Below the pieces are notes generated by a model. It searched no databases and had not been told where the DNA came from. It was given only the letters and a program-made list of their open reading frames with translations. 64,000 bases of DNA, taken from the NCBI RefSeq assembly GCF_000576425.1, contig NZ_KK069992.1, positions 103,342 to 167,341 of the forward strand, in the 5' to 3' direction. Position numbers and translations under genes: made by a program. Within the stretch, counting starts at the first letter, position 1; each line of letters starts with the position of its first letter. This stretch comes from Brachybacterium phenoliresistens (GTDB lineage Bacteria > Actinomycetota > Actinomycetes > Actinomycetales > Dermabacteraceae). This document shows, piece after piece, positions 43,866 through 52,354 of this stretch.

Positions 43866-44462
43866 TCAGGCGGAGGGGTCGGGTAGGAGGCGATCGGCGA
43901 GCGAGCGGGCCGTGTCGGCGAGCGCAGCCGGGTCGATCCCCGTCCGGCTCATGAACACGATCCCCTGCTGCGCACCGAGGAGGGCGCGGGCGAGGGAGAT
44001 CGGCTCCGTCTGCACCGGGAGGTCCCCGTCGTCCTGCGCCCGCGCGACGCACTCGGCGATCAGGGCCGTGGACGTCTCGTAGGTCTCGTGGGCGTGGGCG
44101 AGCACCTCCGGATCGGCGCCGCCGAGCTCGCAGGTGCTGTTGGCGAGCAGGCAGCCTCGGCGCACGTCGGGGGAGATCCCCTCGCCGAGCGGAGCCTCGA
44201 GCAGCAGGCGCAGCGCGTCGATCGCCCGGGGGGATCCGTCGAGCATGCGGCGCAGATGTCCCTGGCTGGTCGCCGTGTAGCTGCGCAGCGCCCGCAGGAA
44301 GAGCTCGCGCTTGTCGCCGAAGGCCGCGTACAGGCTCCCCTTGCCCAGTCCGCTGACCCGCATCAGGTCCTCGAGCGAGGTCGCGGCATAGCCGGCCGTC
44401 CAGAACTGGTCGCGGACGGCGTCGAGCACCTGCGCCTCGTCGAATGCTCGTGGTCGTGCCAT
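43866..44462 (-). CDS. TetR-family transcriptional repressor
   Basis: A 198-residue TetR regulator. The N-terminal HTH is about residues 10-55 (VRDQFWTAGYAATSLEDLMRVSGLGKGSLYAAFGDKRELF), and the C-terminal helical domain holds GCLLANSTCELG, typical of the AcrR/YxaF-like groups that sense small hydrophobic compounds. It is divergent from the SDR remnant, and the gap carries twin palindromic operators. It probably represses both itself and the SDR. The effector is unknown. Confidence 0.9.
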   Translation of the reverse strand: MARPRAFDEAQVLDAVRDQFWTAGYAATSLEDLMRVSGLGKGSLYAAFGDKRELFLRALRSYTATSQGHLRRMLDGSPRAIDALRLLLEAPLGEGISPDVRRGCLLANSTCELGGADPEVLAHAHETYETSTALIAECVARAQDDGDLPVQTEPISLARALLGAQQGIVFMSRTGIDPAALADTARSLADRLLPDPSA

Positions 44463-44475
44463 GGGCTCATGATAC

Positions 44476-44532
44476 GGGTTCTTGACCGTGCGGTCCAGTA
44501 CTGCTTATGGTGGACCGCACGGTCAAGAACCC
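44476..44532. promoter_or_regulatory. Twin palindromic TetR operators with an overlapping promoter
   Basis: A perfect 22-bp inverted repeat (44476-44497 and 44511-44532) with a 13-base centre. Each arm contains GACCG-TG-CGGTC or its complement, itself a near-palindrome, so each can bind a TetR dimer. On the plus strand TTGACC (44482-44487) and TATGGT (44506-44511, 18-bp spacing) form a promoter whose -35 is inside the left operator. Confidence 0.8.
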
Positions 44533-44548
44533 CCGAAAGGACATGAGG

Positions 44549-45282
44549 ATGCCCACCCTGACTGACAAGATCGCCGTGGTCACCGGAGGAAGCTCCGGCA
44601 TCGGCCTCGCCACCGCCCGTGCGCTCCGGGACGACGGCGCGCGCGTGTTCATCACCGGCCGTCGCAAGGAGCCGCTCGATGCCGCGGTCGCCGAGCTCGG
44701 CGCGGGCGTGACCGCAGCCGTCTGCGACGTCTCGAGCCCCTCGCAGCTCGAGGCTTTCTACCGGACCGTCCGCCAGCAGGCGGGACGGATCGATGTGCTG
44801 GTCGCCAACGCCGGCATCGGCATCGCGGCGCCGCTCGGCGAGGTGACGGAGGAGATGGTCGACGCGATCTTCTCGGTCAACGTCGCGGGGACGATCTTCA
44901 CGGTGCAGCAGGCGCTGCCGCATCTGAACCCCGGCGCCTCGGTGATCCTCACGGGATCGACGGCCGGGACGCGGCCCGACCGCGGGCTCGAGGTCTATGG
45001 GGCCTCGAAGGCGGCGATCCGGAACCTGGCCCGCGGCTGGGCGCTGAGCGCGCACGAGCACGGATTCCGGGTCAACGTCGTCTCCCGGGCAGCACGCGCA
45101 CCCCCGGGCTGCTCGACTTGCTCCCGGGCGAGGTGCTCGACCAGGCCCAGGGGGTCATCCCCCTACGACGCATGGCCGAGCCCGAGGAGATCGCCGCCGT
45201 GACGGCCTTCCTCGCCTCGGACGCCTCGAGCTATGTCAACGGGGCGGAGTTCTTCGCCGACGGCGGCTACGCCCAGGTGTGA
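44549..45282 (+). pseudogene. Frameshifted short-chain dehydrogenase
   Basis: An SDR with [11 protein letters not shown] in VLVANAGIG, and catalytic-type [16 protein letters not shown], normal up to VNVVS near 45085. There a C run (TCCCGGG where TCCCCGGG would keep frame) is one base short. The normal SDR ending (PGSTRTPG and then [20 protein letters not shown]) continues in the next frame to TGA at 45280-45282. In the existing frame the protein stops at 45202 with an abnormal Arg/Ser-rich tail. It is therefore a pseudogene, phase-variable or a sequencing error. The start is ATG 44549 with AAAGGA 7 bases upstream. TetR-controlled. Confidence 0.8.
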
Positions 45283-45325
45283 CCCCGGGCGGGCGTGCGG
45301 CCGGTGCCGGAGGCGCCTCGGGCGC

Positions 45326-45895
45326 TCAGAGCGTCTCGTACGAGTCGCGGCTGAGCACGAACCCCGTGCTCGTCTCCGTGTCCCAGCAGGTCAGGCCGTC
45401 GGACTCGCTCGTGCAGGCGACCGTGCCGGAGACGGCGCTGTGCCCGTACTCCAGCTCCGGCGGGTCCTCGCCGGTGAAGTCCTCGCCGCAGGCGGGCTGG
45501 ACCTCGCCATCGGCCAGGCGCACCGAGAAGAGGTCCTCGGAGCAGTCCGTGTCCTCGGGGTAGTCGCGATCGCGCACGGAGCAGCCCACGGAGCCGTCCT
45601 CGAAGGTGCAGCCGATGTTCCCGCTGGGCGTCACGAAGGAGACCAGGCGCAGGGAGCCCTCCGGGGCGGGGGAGGGCGAGGCCTCCGCCTCGGAGGAGGG
45701 CTCGGCCTGCTGGGTCTGCGAGACGTCCGTGCTGCGCTGATAGGTGTCGTCCTCGGGGGCGAGCCAGATGCGCGCGACCACGCCGATCAGCACCAGCAGC
45801 AGGGCGAGGCCGAACAGGCACCCGGCGCAGGCCCACATGCGGCGGGCCCGGGTCTGGGGGTCGCCGCTGCGGGCGCGGGGCGAAGGCTGGCTCAC
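45326..45895 (-). CDS. Single-pass membrane protein with a Cys-rich extracellular domain
   Basis: A 189-residue protein with a basic cytoplasmic N terminus, one membrane helix (WACAGCLFGLALLLVLIGVVARIWLA, about 25-50), a Ser/Thr/Pro/Glu stalk, and a Cys-containing domain. That domain is FVTPSGNIGCTFEDGSVGCSVRD, then DCSEDL, ACGED, VACTSES, LTCWD. The TPSGNIGC pattern resembles small extracellular domains of the DUF6636-like type seen in actinobacteria. The GTG at 45895 has GAGGAG 6 bases upstream. Function unknown. Confidence 0.7.
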   Translation of the reverse strand: MSQPSPRARSGDPQTRARRMWACAGCLFGLALLLVLIGVVARIWLAPEDDTYQRSTDVSQTQQAEPSSEAEASPSPAPEGSLRLVSFVTPSGNIGCTFEDGSVGCSVRDRDYPEDTDCSEDLFSVRLADGEVQPACGEDFTGEDPPELEYGHSAVSGTVACTSESDGLTCWDTETSTGFVLSRDSYETL

Positions 45896-46000
45896 GCTGA
45901 TCTCCTCGGCATCGGGTCCGCCTGCGGCGCCGGACGGGCGCAGGCCGGGACACGAGGATGCCACACCCGCCGCAGGGCGCGGCTGGGAGGGGGCGGGCGA

Positions 46001-46636
46001 TCAGCGCCAGTGCCAGGTCGAGATGACCTTCTCGCCCTCGGCGGTGCGCGCGGGGGACTTCCCCGTCTGGAACAGGACCAGGACCGTCGTCCCGTCGTGG
46101 CTGACGCAGTGGTACTCCGAGAGGTACATGGTCGTGCCGTCCTGGATCCGGGCGGTGAAGGACTGCGAGGTCTCGCCGTCGAATACTGCCGCCTCGGCGT
46201 CGCTGACCTGTGCACCCTCCGCGCTGAGGGACTCGGAGAACGAATCGCACAGCACATCGGAGGGGACCGGTTCGGAGGTGCTGGCCACGAGGATCCGCGC
46301 GGCGGCCCCCGTCGGCTGCTGGCGGTCGTAGTGGAAGTCGTACAGCTCGTCGTCCTGCGAGCCGAGGTCGGTCCAGTTCCTCGGCGCCTCGAAGCTCGCG
46401 ATGTCGGTCTCGATGACCTCCGTCGCCCTCGGGGAGATGGAGTCCCGCTTCACCACGAGGAACACGATCCCGGCGCCGGCGGCCAGGATGATCACGAGCA
46501 CGGCGATGCCGACGCAGGCCACCAGCGCCCACAGACCCCCCGGAGGGCGGGGCCTGCCCGATGCCGCCGGGCCGCCGGACGGCGTCGGGCCGCCCGGTGC
46601 CGACGGGCCGGTGCCTGGGTATGCCGCGCTGCTCAT
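46001..46636 (-). CDS. Single-pass membrane protein with a Gly/Pro-rich N terminus
   Basis: A 211-residue protein with a Pro/Gly/Ser-rich cytoplasmic part (about 1-32), one membrane helix (about 35-60, LWALVACVGIAVLVIILAAGAGIVFLVV) and an extracellular alpha/beta domain of about 145 residues with two cysteines (VLCDSFS, EYHCVSHDG) and a final ISTWHW. It resembles secreted-domain proteins of unknown function in Micrococcales. AAGGA precedes the ATG. It is in the same orientation as the neighbouring Cys-rich protein, separated by 105 bp. Confidence 0.7.
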   Translation of the reverse strand: MSSAAYPGTGPSAPGGPTPSGGPAASGRPRPPGGLWALVACVGIAVLVIILAAGAGIVFLVVKRDSISPRATEVIETDIASFEAPRNWTDLGSQDDELYDFHYDRQQPTGAAARILVASTSEPVPSDVLCDSFSESLSAEGAQVSDAEAAVFDGETSQSFTARIQDGTTMYLSEYHCVSHDGTTVLVLFQTGKSPARTAEGEKVISTWHWR

Positions 46637-46735
46637 CGCCGTCCTTCTTCCCCTGCGCGCCTGGACGGGGCCCACGCTACCGCGCCGGCCGCACGACCTC
46701 GCGGCTCTCCATAGCATCCGCGCCGCCCCGACGGG

Positions 46736-46755
46736 AAGTGAGGTATGCCTTACTT
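46736..46755. promoter_or_regulatory. DtxR/IdeR-type iron box before the siderophore-interacting protein
   Basis: AAGTGAGGTA-TGCCTTACTT is a 20-bp palindrome with two mismatched pairs. Its AGGTATGCCTTACTT part matches the core AGGTNAGCCTNACCT of DtxR-family sites at most positions. It lies about 95 bp before the chosen start, so iron-repressed expression is expected. Confidence 0.65.
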
Positions 46756-46850
46756 CCGGGGTCCCGCAGCCCTGGACGGCCGCTGGCCTGCATCGGAGGA
46801 TGGACGCGTCCGCACCGATGTCGGACCCCGCCGCCGCCGGAAGGACTCCC

Positions 46851-47885
46851 GTGCCCGCTCGAACCATCGCCTGCCTGGACGCCGAGGTGCTCCGCATCGA
46901 GGACCTCACGCCGAGCTTCCGCCGCGTCACCTTCGGGGGCGCGGGCCTGGACCGCTTCGGCATCGACGGGCCGCCGCGGGACCTGCGCATCAAGCTGCTG
47001 ATCCCCGCGCACTCCCCGGAGCTGCTGCGCCGCGGAGAGGCCCGACGCTTCGACGTCCCCGCCTTCCTCGCGCAGCAGGAGGCCGCCGGCGTCTCCTGGT
47101 ACCCGGCGTGGCTGCAGATCGATCCGGCCGAGCGCGGCTGGATGCGCACCTACACCGTCCGCGCCTGGCGCGAGGACGTGCGCGAGCTGGACGTCGACAT
47201 CGTCCTGCACACCCCGGCCGATGCCGAGCCCGCCGGTCCCGCCGAGCGCTGGGCGCGCGACGCCCGCGTCGGCGACCGCCTGCACCTGCTGGGCCCGGAC
47301 CGCGAGGCCCCCGGGCCCACCGGCGGCATCGAGTTCCGTCCCGACGCCACCGGCGACCTGCTGCTGGTGGGCGACGAGACCGCGGTGCCCGCGATCGCCT
47401 CGATCCTCGCCTCCCTGCCGCCCGAGGCCTGCGGCCGCGCCCTGCTCGAGGTCCCGCTCGCCGCCGATGCCGACGCCGAGGCGCTGACCCTCTCCGCCCC
47501 GGCCGGGGTGGAGGTCACCTGGCTGCCCCGCGAGGGCCGCGCCCAGGGGGCCCTGCTCGACGCCGCCGTGCGCGAGCTGCTGCGGCCGGGCGCCGGCGCC
47601 GCGGCCGATGCCCCGCTCGAGGAGGTCGACATCGACACCACCATCCTCTGGGAGACCGGCGCCCGGGAGGACGCCGCCTCGCAGACGGGCGACGCGGGGG
47701 CCGCCTCGCCGGAGTCCGGATCGGCCTCCGCCCCGGCAGGGCACGGACCGGAGTTCTCCGCCTGGATCGCGGGGGAGGCGGGGGCGGTGACGGGGATCCG
47801 GCGCTATCTCGTCCGCGAGGTCGGCGTGGACCGGCGCCGCGTCGCGTTCATGGGCTACTGGCGCATCGGCCGCGCGGAGAGCTGA
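46851..47885 (+). CDS. Siderophore-interacting protein (FAD-linked ferric reductase, ViuB-like)
   Basis: A 344-residue SIP family protein. The FAD-binding half has LTPSFRRVTFGG, DLRIKLLIP and WMRTYTVRAW, and the NAD(P)H half has LLVGDETAVPAIASIL. An Ala/Gly-rich acidic insert precedes the C-terminal AWIAGEAGAVTGIRRYLVREVGVDRRRVAFMGYW. These proteins reduce ferric siderophores in the cytosol. I chose the GTG at 46851 because GGAAGGA sits just upstream and the N terminus matches the family. An ATG at 46800 is in frame but overlaps its own only ribosome-binding site. An iron box lies upstream. Confidence 0.88.
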   Translation: MPARTIACLDAEVLRIEDLTPSFRRVTFGGAGLDRFGIDGPPRDLRIKLLIPAHSPELLRRGEARRFDVPAFLAQQEAAGVSWYPAWLQIDPAERGWMRTYTVRAWREDVRELDVDIVLHTPADAEPAGPAERWARDARVGDRLHLLGPDREAPGPTGGIEFRPDATGDLLLVGDETAVPAIASILASLPPEACGRALLEVPLAADADAEALTLSAPAGVEVTWLPREGRAQGALLDAAVRELLRPGAGAAADAPLEEVDIDTTILWETGAREDAASQTGDAGAASPESGSASAPAGHGPEFSAWIAGEAGAVTGIRRYLVREVGVDRRRVAFMGYWRIGRAES

Positions 47886-47903
47886 GCTGCCGCGGGCCGC
47901 GGC

Positions 47904-48617
47904 TCAGGACGTCGCGGCCCCCGCGGGTCCGGCCCCGTCGGCTCCGGGCCGTCCGGGCCGCACCAGTCCGGTCTCGTAGGCCAGGACGACCAGGGCGGGA
48001 CGGTCGCGGGCCCCGGTGCGCGCCAGCAGCCGGCTGACGTAGGTGCGGGCCGTGGCCGGGCTCAGGTGCAGGTGGGCGGCGATCTCGTCGTTGGTCAGGC
48101 CCCGGCCGATGAGCGCCAGGATCTCCCGCTCCCGCTCCCCGAGCCCCTCCAGCGCCGTGGGATCCGTGCCCTGCCCGCCGGCCTCCGCCGCCGCCCGCAT
48201 GACGGTCTCCGTGACCGCGGGGGAGAGCAGCGCGCCGCCCGCGGCGACGGTCCGGATCGCCGCCCGCAGATCCGTCGGCGAGACGTCCTTGAGCAGGTAG
48301 CCCGACGCCCCGGCGCGCAGCGCCTCGTGGACGTGCTCGTCCTCGTCGAAGGTGGTGAGGATCAGCACCCGGCAGCCGCGCAGGAGCGGATCGGCGAGGA
48401 TCTCCCGGGTCGCGGCCAGCCCGTCGAGCACCGGCATGCGCACGTCCATCAGCACGAGGTCGGGGCGCAGCGCGCGGACCTGCGCGATGCCGGTGCGGCC
48501 GTCCGCCGCCTCCCCGACGACGACCACGTCCCCGTCGTGCTCGGCGAGGGTGCGCAGCCCCGTCCGCACCAGGGCCTGGTCGTCGACGATCACCACGCGG
48601 ATCGGATCGGTGCTCAT
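47904..48617 (-). CDS. NarL/LuxR-type response regulator
   Basis: A 237-residue response regulator with a receiver domain (VVIVDDQALVRTGLR; phospho-acceptor Asp58 in LVLMDVRMP; Lys in GYLLKDVSP) and a LuxR-type HTH (LGEREREILALIGRGLTNDEIAAHLHLSPATARTYVSRLLART). It is a NarL-family partner for the adjacent histidine kinase, with which its start overlaps by 4 bases (ATGA). The C-terminal 25 residues are Gly/Pro/Ala-rich. Targets are unknown, but the divergent membrane protein and multicopper oxidase genes are candidates. Confidence 0.93.
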   Translation of the reverse strand: MSTDPIRVVIVDDQALVRTGLRTLAEHDGDVVVVGEAADGRTGIAQVRALRPDLVLMDVRMPVLDGLAATREILADPLLRGCRVLILTTFDEDEHVHEALRAGASGYLLKDVSPTDLRAAIRTVAAGGALLSPAVTETVMRAAAEAGGQGTDPTALEGLGEREREILALIGRGLTNDEIAAHLHLSPATARTYVSRLLARTGARDRPALVVLAYETGLVRPGRPGADGAGPAGAATS

Positions 48618-49930
48618 GAGCTCTCCCGGGGCAGGGGGATCCGGGCGTGCACCGCGAAGCCGGAGCCCTTGGGGCCGGCATCCAGGGTGCCGCCGTGCAG
48701 GGCCGCCCGTTCGCGCATGCCGCGGATCCCGGCCCCGGCCGGCCACGGATCCCCGGGCGACGTCGGCGCCGACGTGGGTGCCGACGTCGGCAGATGCGTC
48801 CTGGACGGTCCCGATGCGTCGGCCGGGCCCTCGTCCCGGATGCTCAGCGTCAGCCATCCGTCGCGGGCGGCGAGGTCGATGTCCGCGCGCCGCGCCCCGG
48901 AATGGCGCAGGATGTTGGTCAGCGACTCCTGGATGATCCGGCAGGCGGCGGCGTCGATCCCGCCGGGCAGGCGGTCGATCCCGCCCTCGGTGCGCACCGT
49001 GATCTCGAGGCCGGTGCCGCGGGCATCGGCCAGGAGGTCGTCCAGAGCAGCCAGCCCCACCGCCCCGCCGGCTGGACCTGCTCCTGCGACTGGACCTGCT
49101 CCCGCGGCCGGACCTGCTCCTGCGACCGGACCTGCTCCCGAGGCCGGATCCGCCCCCGCAGTCGGATCGGCTCCCGCGGTCCTGCCGGTCTCCGCCTGGC
49201 CGCGCAGCAGCCGCACCGTGCCGCGCAGCTCGGCGAGGGCCTGCGTCGTGGAGGCGCGCACCTGCTCGAGCGCCTCCCGCGCCGGCGGGTCGGCGTCCCC
49301 GAGCGCATCGGTCGCGATCCCGGCGTGCAGGGACGCGACGGCGAGCGCATGGCCGATGCTGTCGTGGAGGTCGCGGGCGGTGCGCAGGCGCTCCTGCTGG
49401 AGGCGGTCGGCCGCGGCGCGGGCCTGCCGCTCCGCGGTGAGCTCCTCGATGCGCCGGGTGCGCTCGCGGGCCTGGCGGGTCAGGCGGATCGCGGCGCCGA
49501 GGGCGATCGCGGCGGCCGCCAGCGCCAGCTCGGTGACGTAGCCGTAGCCGGAGACCGCATCGGCCGGGTCCGGGACGGCCAGGCGGAAGTAGGAGGCCAC
49601 GGCCAGCAGCACCGCCGCGGCGCCGACCGCCCAGCGGGTGCGGCCCTGCTCGGCCGCGGACAGCAGCGCGCCGGCGGCCGGCAGCACCATGCCCAGCGGC
49701 GGGAGGTCCGCGATGTAGTAGGCGAAGATCGCCGCGACGGTCGCGACGAGCACGAGGACGGGGGCCCGCCGGCGCAGCAGGAGCAGCGCGCCGATGCCGG
49801 CGCAGCAGGCCAGGGCCGCCCCGGTCGTGCCCTCCCGGGGCCCGGCCGCGACGACGGCGGCGAGCACGAGGGCCGTCGCGAGCGCGAGGCCGGCATCGGC
49901 CAGGCGCGCATCGGGGCGGGCGTCGTCCAT
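48614..49930 (-). CDS. NarL-type sensor histidine kinase
   Basis: A 438-residue kinase with about five or six N-terminal helices (about 15-150) and a HisKA_3 domain with the phospho-acceptor His189 (TARDLHDSIGHAL). The ATPase domain has QESLTNILRHS (N box) and IRDEGPAD/GIRGMRERA (G boxes). Residues about 252-289 form an unusual linker of (G/A)-(A/G)-x-P units repeated, and another Pro/Ser/Thr insert (PTSAPTSAPTS) lies before the last G box. It lacks a clear extracellular sensor, so it may sense membrane or cytosolic cues. Translated with the response regulator. Confidence 0.92.
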   Translation of the reverse strand: MDDARPDARLADAGLALATALVLAAVVAAGPREGTTGAALACCAGIGALLLLRRRAPVLVLVATVAAIFAYYIADLPPLGMVLPAAGALLSAAEQGRTRWAVGAAAVLLAVASYFRLAVPDPADAVSGYGYVTELALAAAAIALGAAIRLTRQARERTRRIEELTAERQARAAADRLQQERLRTARDLHDSIGHALAVASLHAGIATDALGDADPPAREALEQVRASTTQALAELRGTVRLLRGQAETGRTAGADPTAGADPASGAGPVAGAGPAAGAGPVAGAGPAGGAVGLAALDDLLADARGTGLEITVRTEGGIDRLPGGIDAAACRIIQESLTNILRHSGARRADIDLAARDGWLTLSIRDEGPADASGPSRTHLPTSAPTSAPTSPGDPWPAGAGIRGMRERAALHGGTLDAGPKGSGFAVHARIPLPRESS

Positions 49931-50081
49931 GGTCCCAGCGTAGGCGGGGGCCCGCCGCTGCGGCATCGCCGGCAGGCGACCTTCCCTGTCGCCCCGGGGC
50001 GATCGCGCGGTCGATGCCGGACGCCCGAGCCGACGCCTGCGGGCCGATGCCCGCGGACGGCGGCGCCGGAAGGCTGATGCC

Positions 50082-50567
50082 ATGGCTGAGAACACCACCC
50101 CCTCCCGTCCGCATCGCTCCGACCCCGCCGGGCCCGCCGCCGGCTCGACCCCCGTCTCCGGGTCTGCCGCCGGCTCCGTCCCCGTCTCCGGGGCCGACCC
50201 GGCCCCGGCCCCGCCCCTGCCGTGGCTGCTCATCGGCGGGCTGGCCTCGCTCGTCCTGCTGTGGCCGATCACCGCGCTGCTGGGCCTGGGCTCGGGGGCG
50301 CCCCGCGCCCTGATCCTCGTCGCCCTGATCGGGGCGATCTGGATCGGCGTCGTCGGCCTGGGCCGCGTGCCCCGGCCGGTCCTCGTGCTGGCCCTGACGG
50401 GGCTGGCCGGCGGGGTGATCACACTGGTCCTGGCCGCCGTGCTCGGCGGATCCGGCCGGCCGTGGTGGACCCACCTCGTCGCCCTGGGCATGGACGCCCT
50501 GTGGGGGACGATCGCCGGTCTGCTCGCCCTGGCGGTGCAGCAGCTGCGCGGCGGGGCGCGCCGATGA
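50082..50567 (+). CDS. Small multi-pass membrane protein before the multicopper oxidase gene
   Basis: A 161-residue membrane protein with a Pro/Ser/Gly-rich N terminus (about 1-45) and four predicted helices (LLIGGLASLVLLWPITALLGLG first). It has no recognised domain. GGAAGG lies 8 bases before the ATG, and its stop overlaps the multicopper oxidase start by 4 bases (ATGA), so it is coupled. It could assist copper or redox export, but this is only inferred from the neighbour. Confidence 0.75.
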   Translation: MAENTTPSRPHRSDPAGPAAGSTPVSGSAAGSVPVSGADPAPAPPLPWLLIGGLASLVLLWPITALLGLGSGAPRALILVALIGAIWIGVVGLGRVPRPVLVLALTGLAGGVITLVLAAVLGGSGRPWWTHLVALGMDALWGTIAGLLALAVQQLRGGARR

Positions 50568-52285
50568 CCGGCCCCGCCGCCCGGCCGCGGAACACGCCCG
50601 CCGCGTGGCCGTCCCGCCCGTCCCCGGTCCTCTCCTCCCCGGTCCTCTCGTCCCCGGCCCTCCCCGTCCCGGACCTCCCGTTCCCGCGCCGCACGCTGCT
50701 GCGCCGGGCCCTGCTCGGCGGCGCGGTGCTCGCGGCGGCGCCCGCCCTGGCCGGCTGCGGGGGCCTGGCGGGAACCCTCTCGACCAGCGGCATCCGCGCC
50801 GTGGAGTTCGACCAGCCGCTCGCGATCCCGCCGCTGGCCGAGTCCGAGGCCTCGGGCGGGGTGCGGCGCTTCCACCTCACCGCGCAGGAGGGCAGCATCT
50901 CCTGGCCCGGCATGCCCGAGCCCACCCCGACCTGGGGCCTGAACGGCCCCTTCCTCGGACCCACGCTGCGCGCCCGCCGCGGCGAGAACGTCGAGGTCAC
51001 CGTCCGCAACGCGGTGCCGGAGACGACCAGCATGCACTGGCACGGCATGCACCTTCCGGCCGCCATGGACGGCGGGCCGCACCAGAGCATCGAGCCCGGC
51101 GGGACCTGGCGCCCGAGCTGGGAGATCGACCAGCCCGCGGCGACGCTCTGGTACCACCCCCACCCCCACGGGGCGACCGAGCGTCACGTCTACCAGGGGC
51201 TCGCCGGGCTGTTCCTGATCGACGACGAGCGCAGCGACTCCGCCCGGCTGCCCCGCGAGTACGGGGTGGACGACATCCCCCTGATCATCCAGGACCGCCG
51301 GGTCGACGAGGAGGGGCGCCTCGTCCTGGAGGACTCGGGCCGCGAGCCGGGGATGCTGGGGGACACGATCATGGTCAACGGGACCATCGGCCCCGTCCTG
51401 GAGGTCGCGGCGCAGAGGCTGCGGCTGCGACTGCTGAACGGCTCGACCGCCCGCACCTACGCGCTCGCGCTCGCCGACGAGCGGCCGATGAGGATGGTCG
51501 CCAGCGACGGCGGCCTGCTGGACGCTCCGGTGGAGCTGAGCCGCCTGCGGCTGGCCCCGGGGGAGCGGGCCGAGGTCGTCGTCGCCCTCACCCCGGGGGA
51601 GACGGTGCGCCTGCGCAGCCTGCCGGTGGACCTCGGGGCGATCGCCGTGCCCGCGCTCACGGGGGCGGACGACGAGTTCGACGTCCTCGAGCTGCGGGCC
51701 GCCGCGTCCCTCGCCCCCGCGCCGGAGCCCTCCTGGGGAGAGGACCCGCTACACGTGCCGCTGCGGGCGCAGGACGCCGTGCGGACCCGGACCTTCGCGC
51801 TGCAGGGCCGCACCATCAACGGCGCGCGCATGGACATGCACCGCATCGACGAGGTGGTCCACGTCGGCACCGTCGAGATCTGGGAGGTGACCAACACCGA
51901 ATCGGTGCCGCACAGCTTCCACGTGCACGACGTGCAGTTCCGGATCCTCGACATCGACGACCAGGCGCCGCCCGCCCATCTGACCGGACCTCAGGACACC
52001 GTCTATCTCGAGCCGCGCCGCCGCTACCGCCTCGTCCTGCGCTTCGACCGGTACGCGGACCCCGCCATGCCGTACATGTACCACTGCCACATGCTCCTGC
52101 ACGAGGACGGCGGCATGATGGGCCAGTTCGTGGTCATCGAACCCGGCACCGAGGACCAGGTCGCCGCCCCGGGGACCGGGGGCGCCGGCCACGCCGGGCA
52201 TGCGGCGGACGGCGGGCACGCGCCGGATGCCGGCCACGCGCCGGATGCCGGCCACGCGCCGGACGGCGGGCACGCCGGGCACTGA
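50564..52285 (+). CDS. Multicopper oxidase lipoprotein with a His-rich tail
   Basis: A 573-residue three-cupredoxin-domain oxidase. It has a Tat-like RRTLLRR and lipobox LAGC (Cys65), copper motifs HWHGMH (158-163), YHPHPHG (197-203), HSFHVHDVQF and YHCHMLLHEDGGMMG (506-520, with the type 1 Cys508). It is most like CueO/CotA laccases, acting at the cell surface on Cu(I) or phenols. The C terminus adds a GHA-rich tail (about 541-573) with GHAPDA repeats, probably binding copper. Coupled to the upstream membrane protein and divergent from the NarL system. Confidence 0.93.
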   Translation: MTGPAARPRNTPAAWPSRPSPVLSSPVLSSPALPVPDLPFPRRTLLRRALLGGAVLAAAPALAGCGGLAGTLSTSGIRAVEFDQPLAIPPLAESEASGGVRRFHLTAQEGSISWPGMPEPTPTWGLNGPFLGPTLRARRGENVEVTVRNAVPETTSMHWHGMHLPAAMDGGPHQSIEPGGTWRPSWEIDQPAATLWYHPHPHGATERHVYQGLAGLFLIDDERSDSARLPREYGVDDIPLIIQDRRVDEEGRLVLEDSGREPGMLGDTIMVNGTIGPVLEVAAQRLRLRLLNGSTARTYALALADERPMRMVASDGGLLDAPVELSRLRLAPGERAEVVVALTPGETVRLRSLPVDLGAIAVPALTGADDEFDVLELRAAASLAPAPEPSWGEDPLHVPLRAQDAVRTRTFALQGRTINGARMDMHRIDEVVHVGTVEIWEVTNTESVPHSFHVHDVQFRILDIDDQAPPAHLTGPQDTVYLEPRRRYRLVLRFDRYADPAMPYMYHCHMLLHEDGGMMGQFVVIEPGTEDQVAAPGTGGAGHAGHAADGGHAPDAGHAPDAGHAPDGGHAGH

Positions 52286-52354
52286 CCACGGCCGGGATCG
52301 GGCGCGGGGGATCGGCCCGCGGGACGCGCCTCCGGGAGGCCGGCCCCCGGGGGA

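Noticed and set aside
44507..45202. Treating the SDR as an intact gene ending at 45202
   Set aside because: Its last 35 residues lose all SDR similarity while the correct ending continues in the next frame, so a frameshift fits better.
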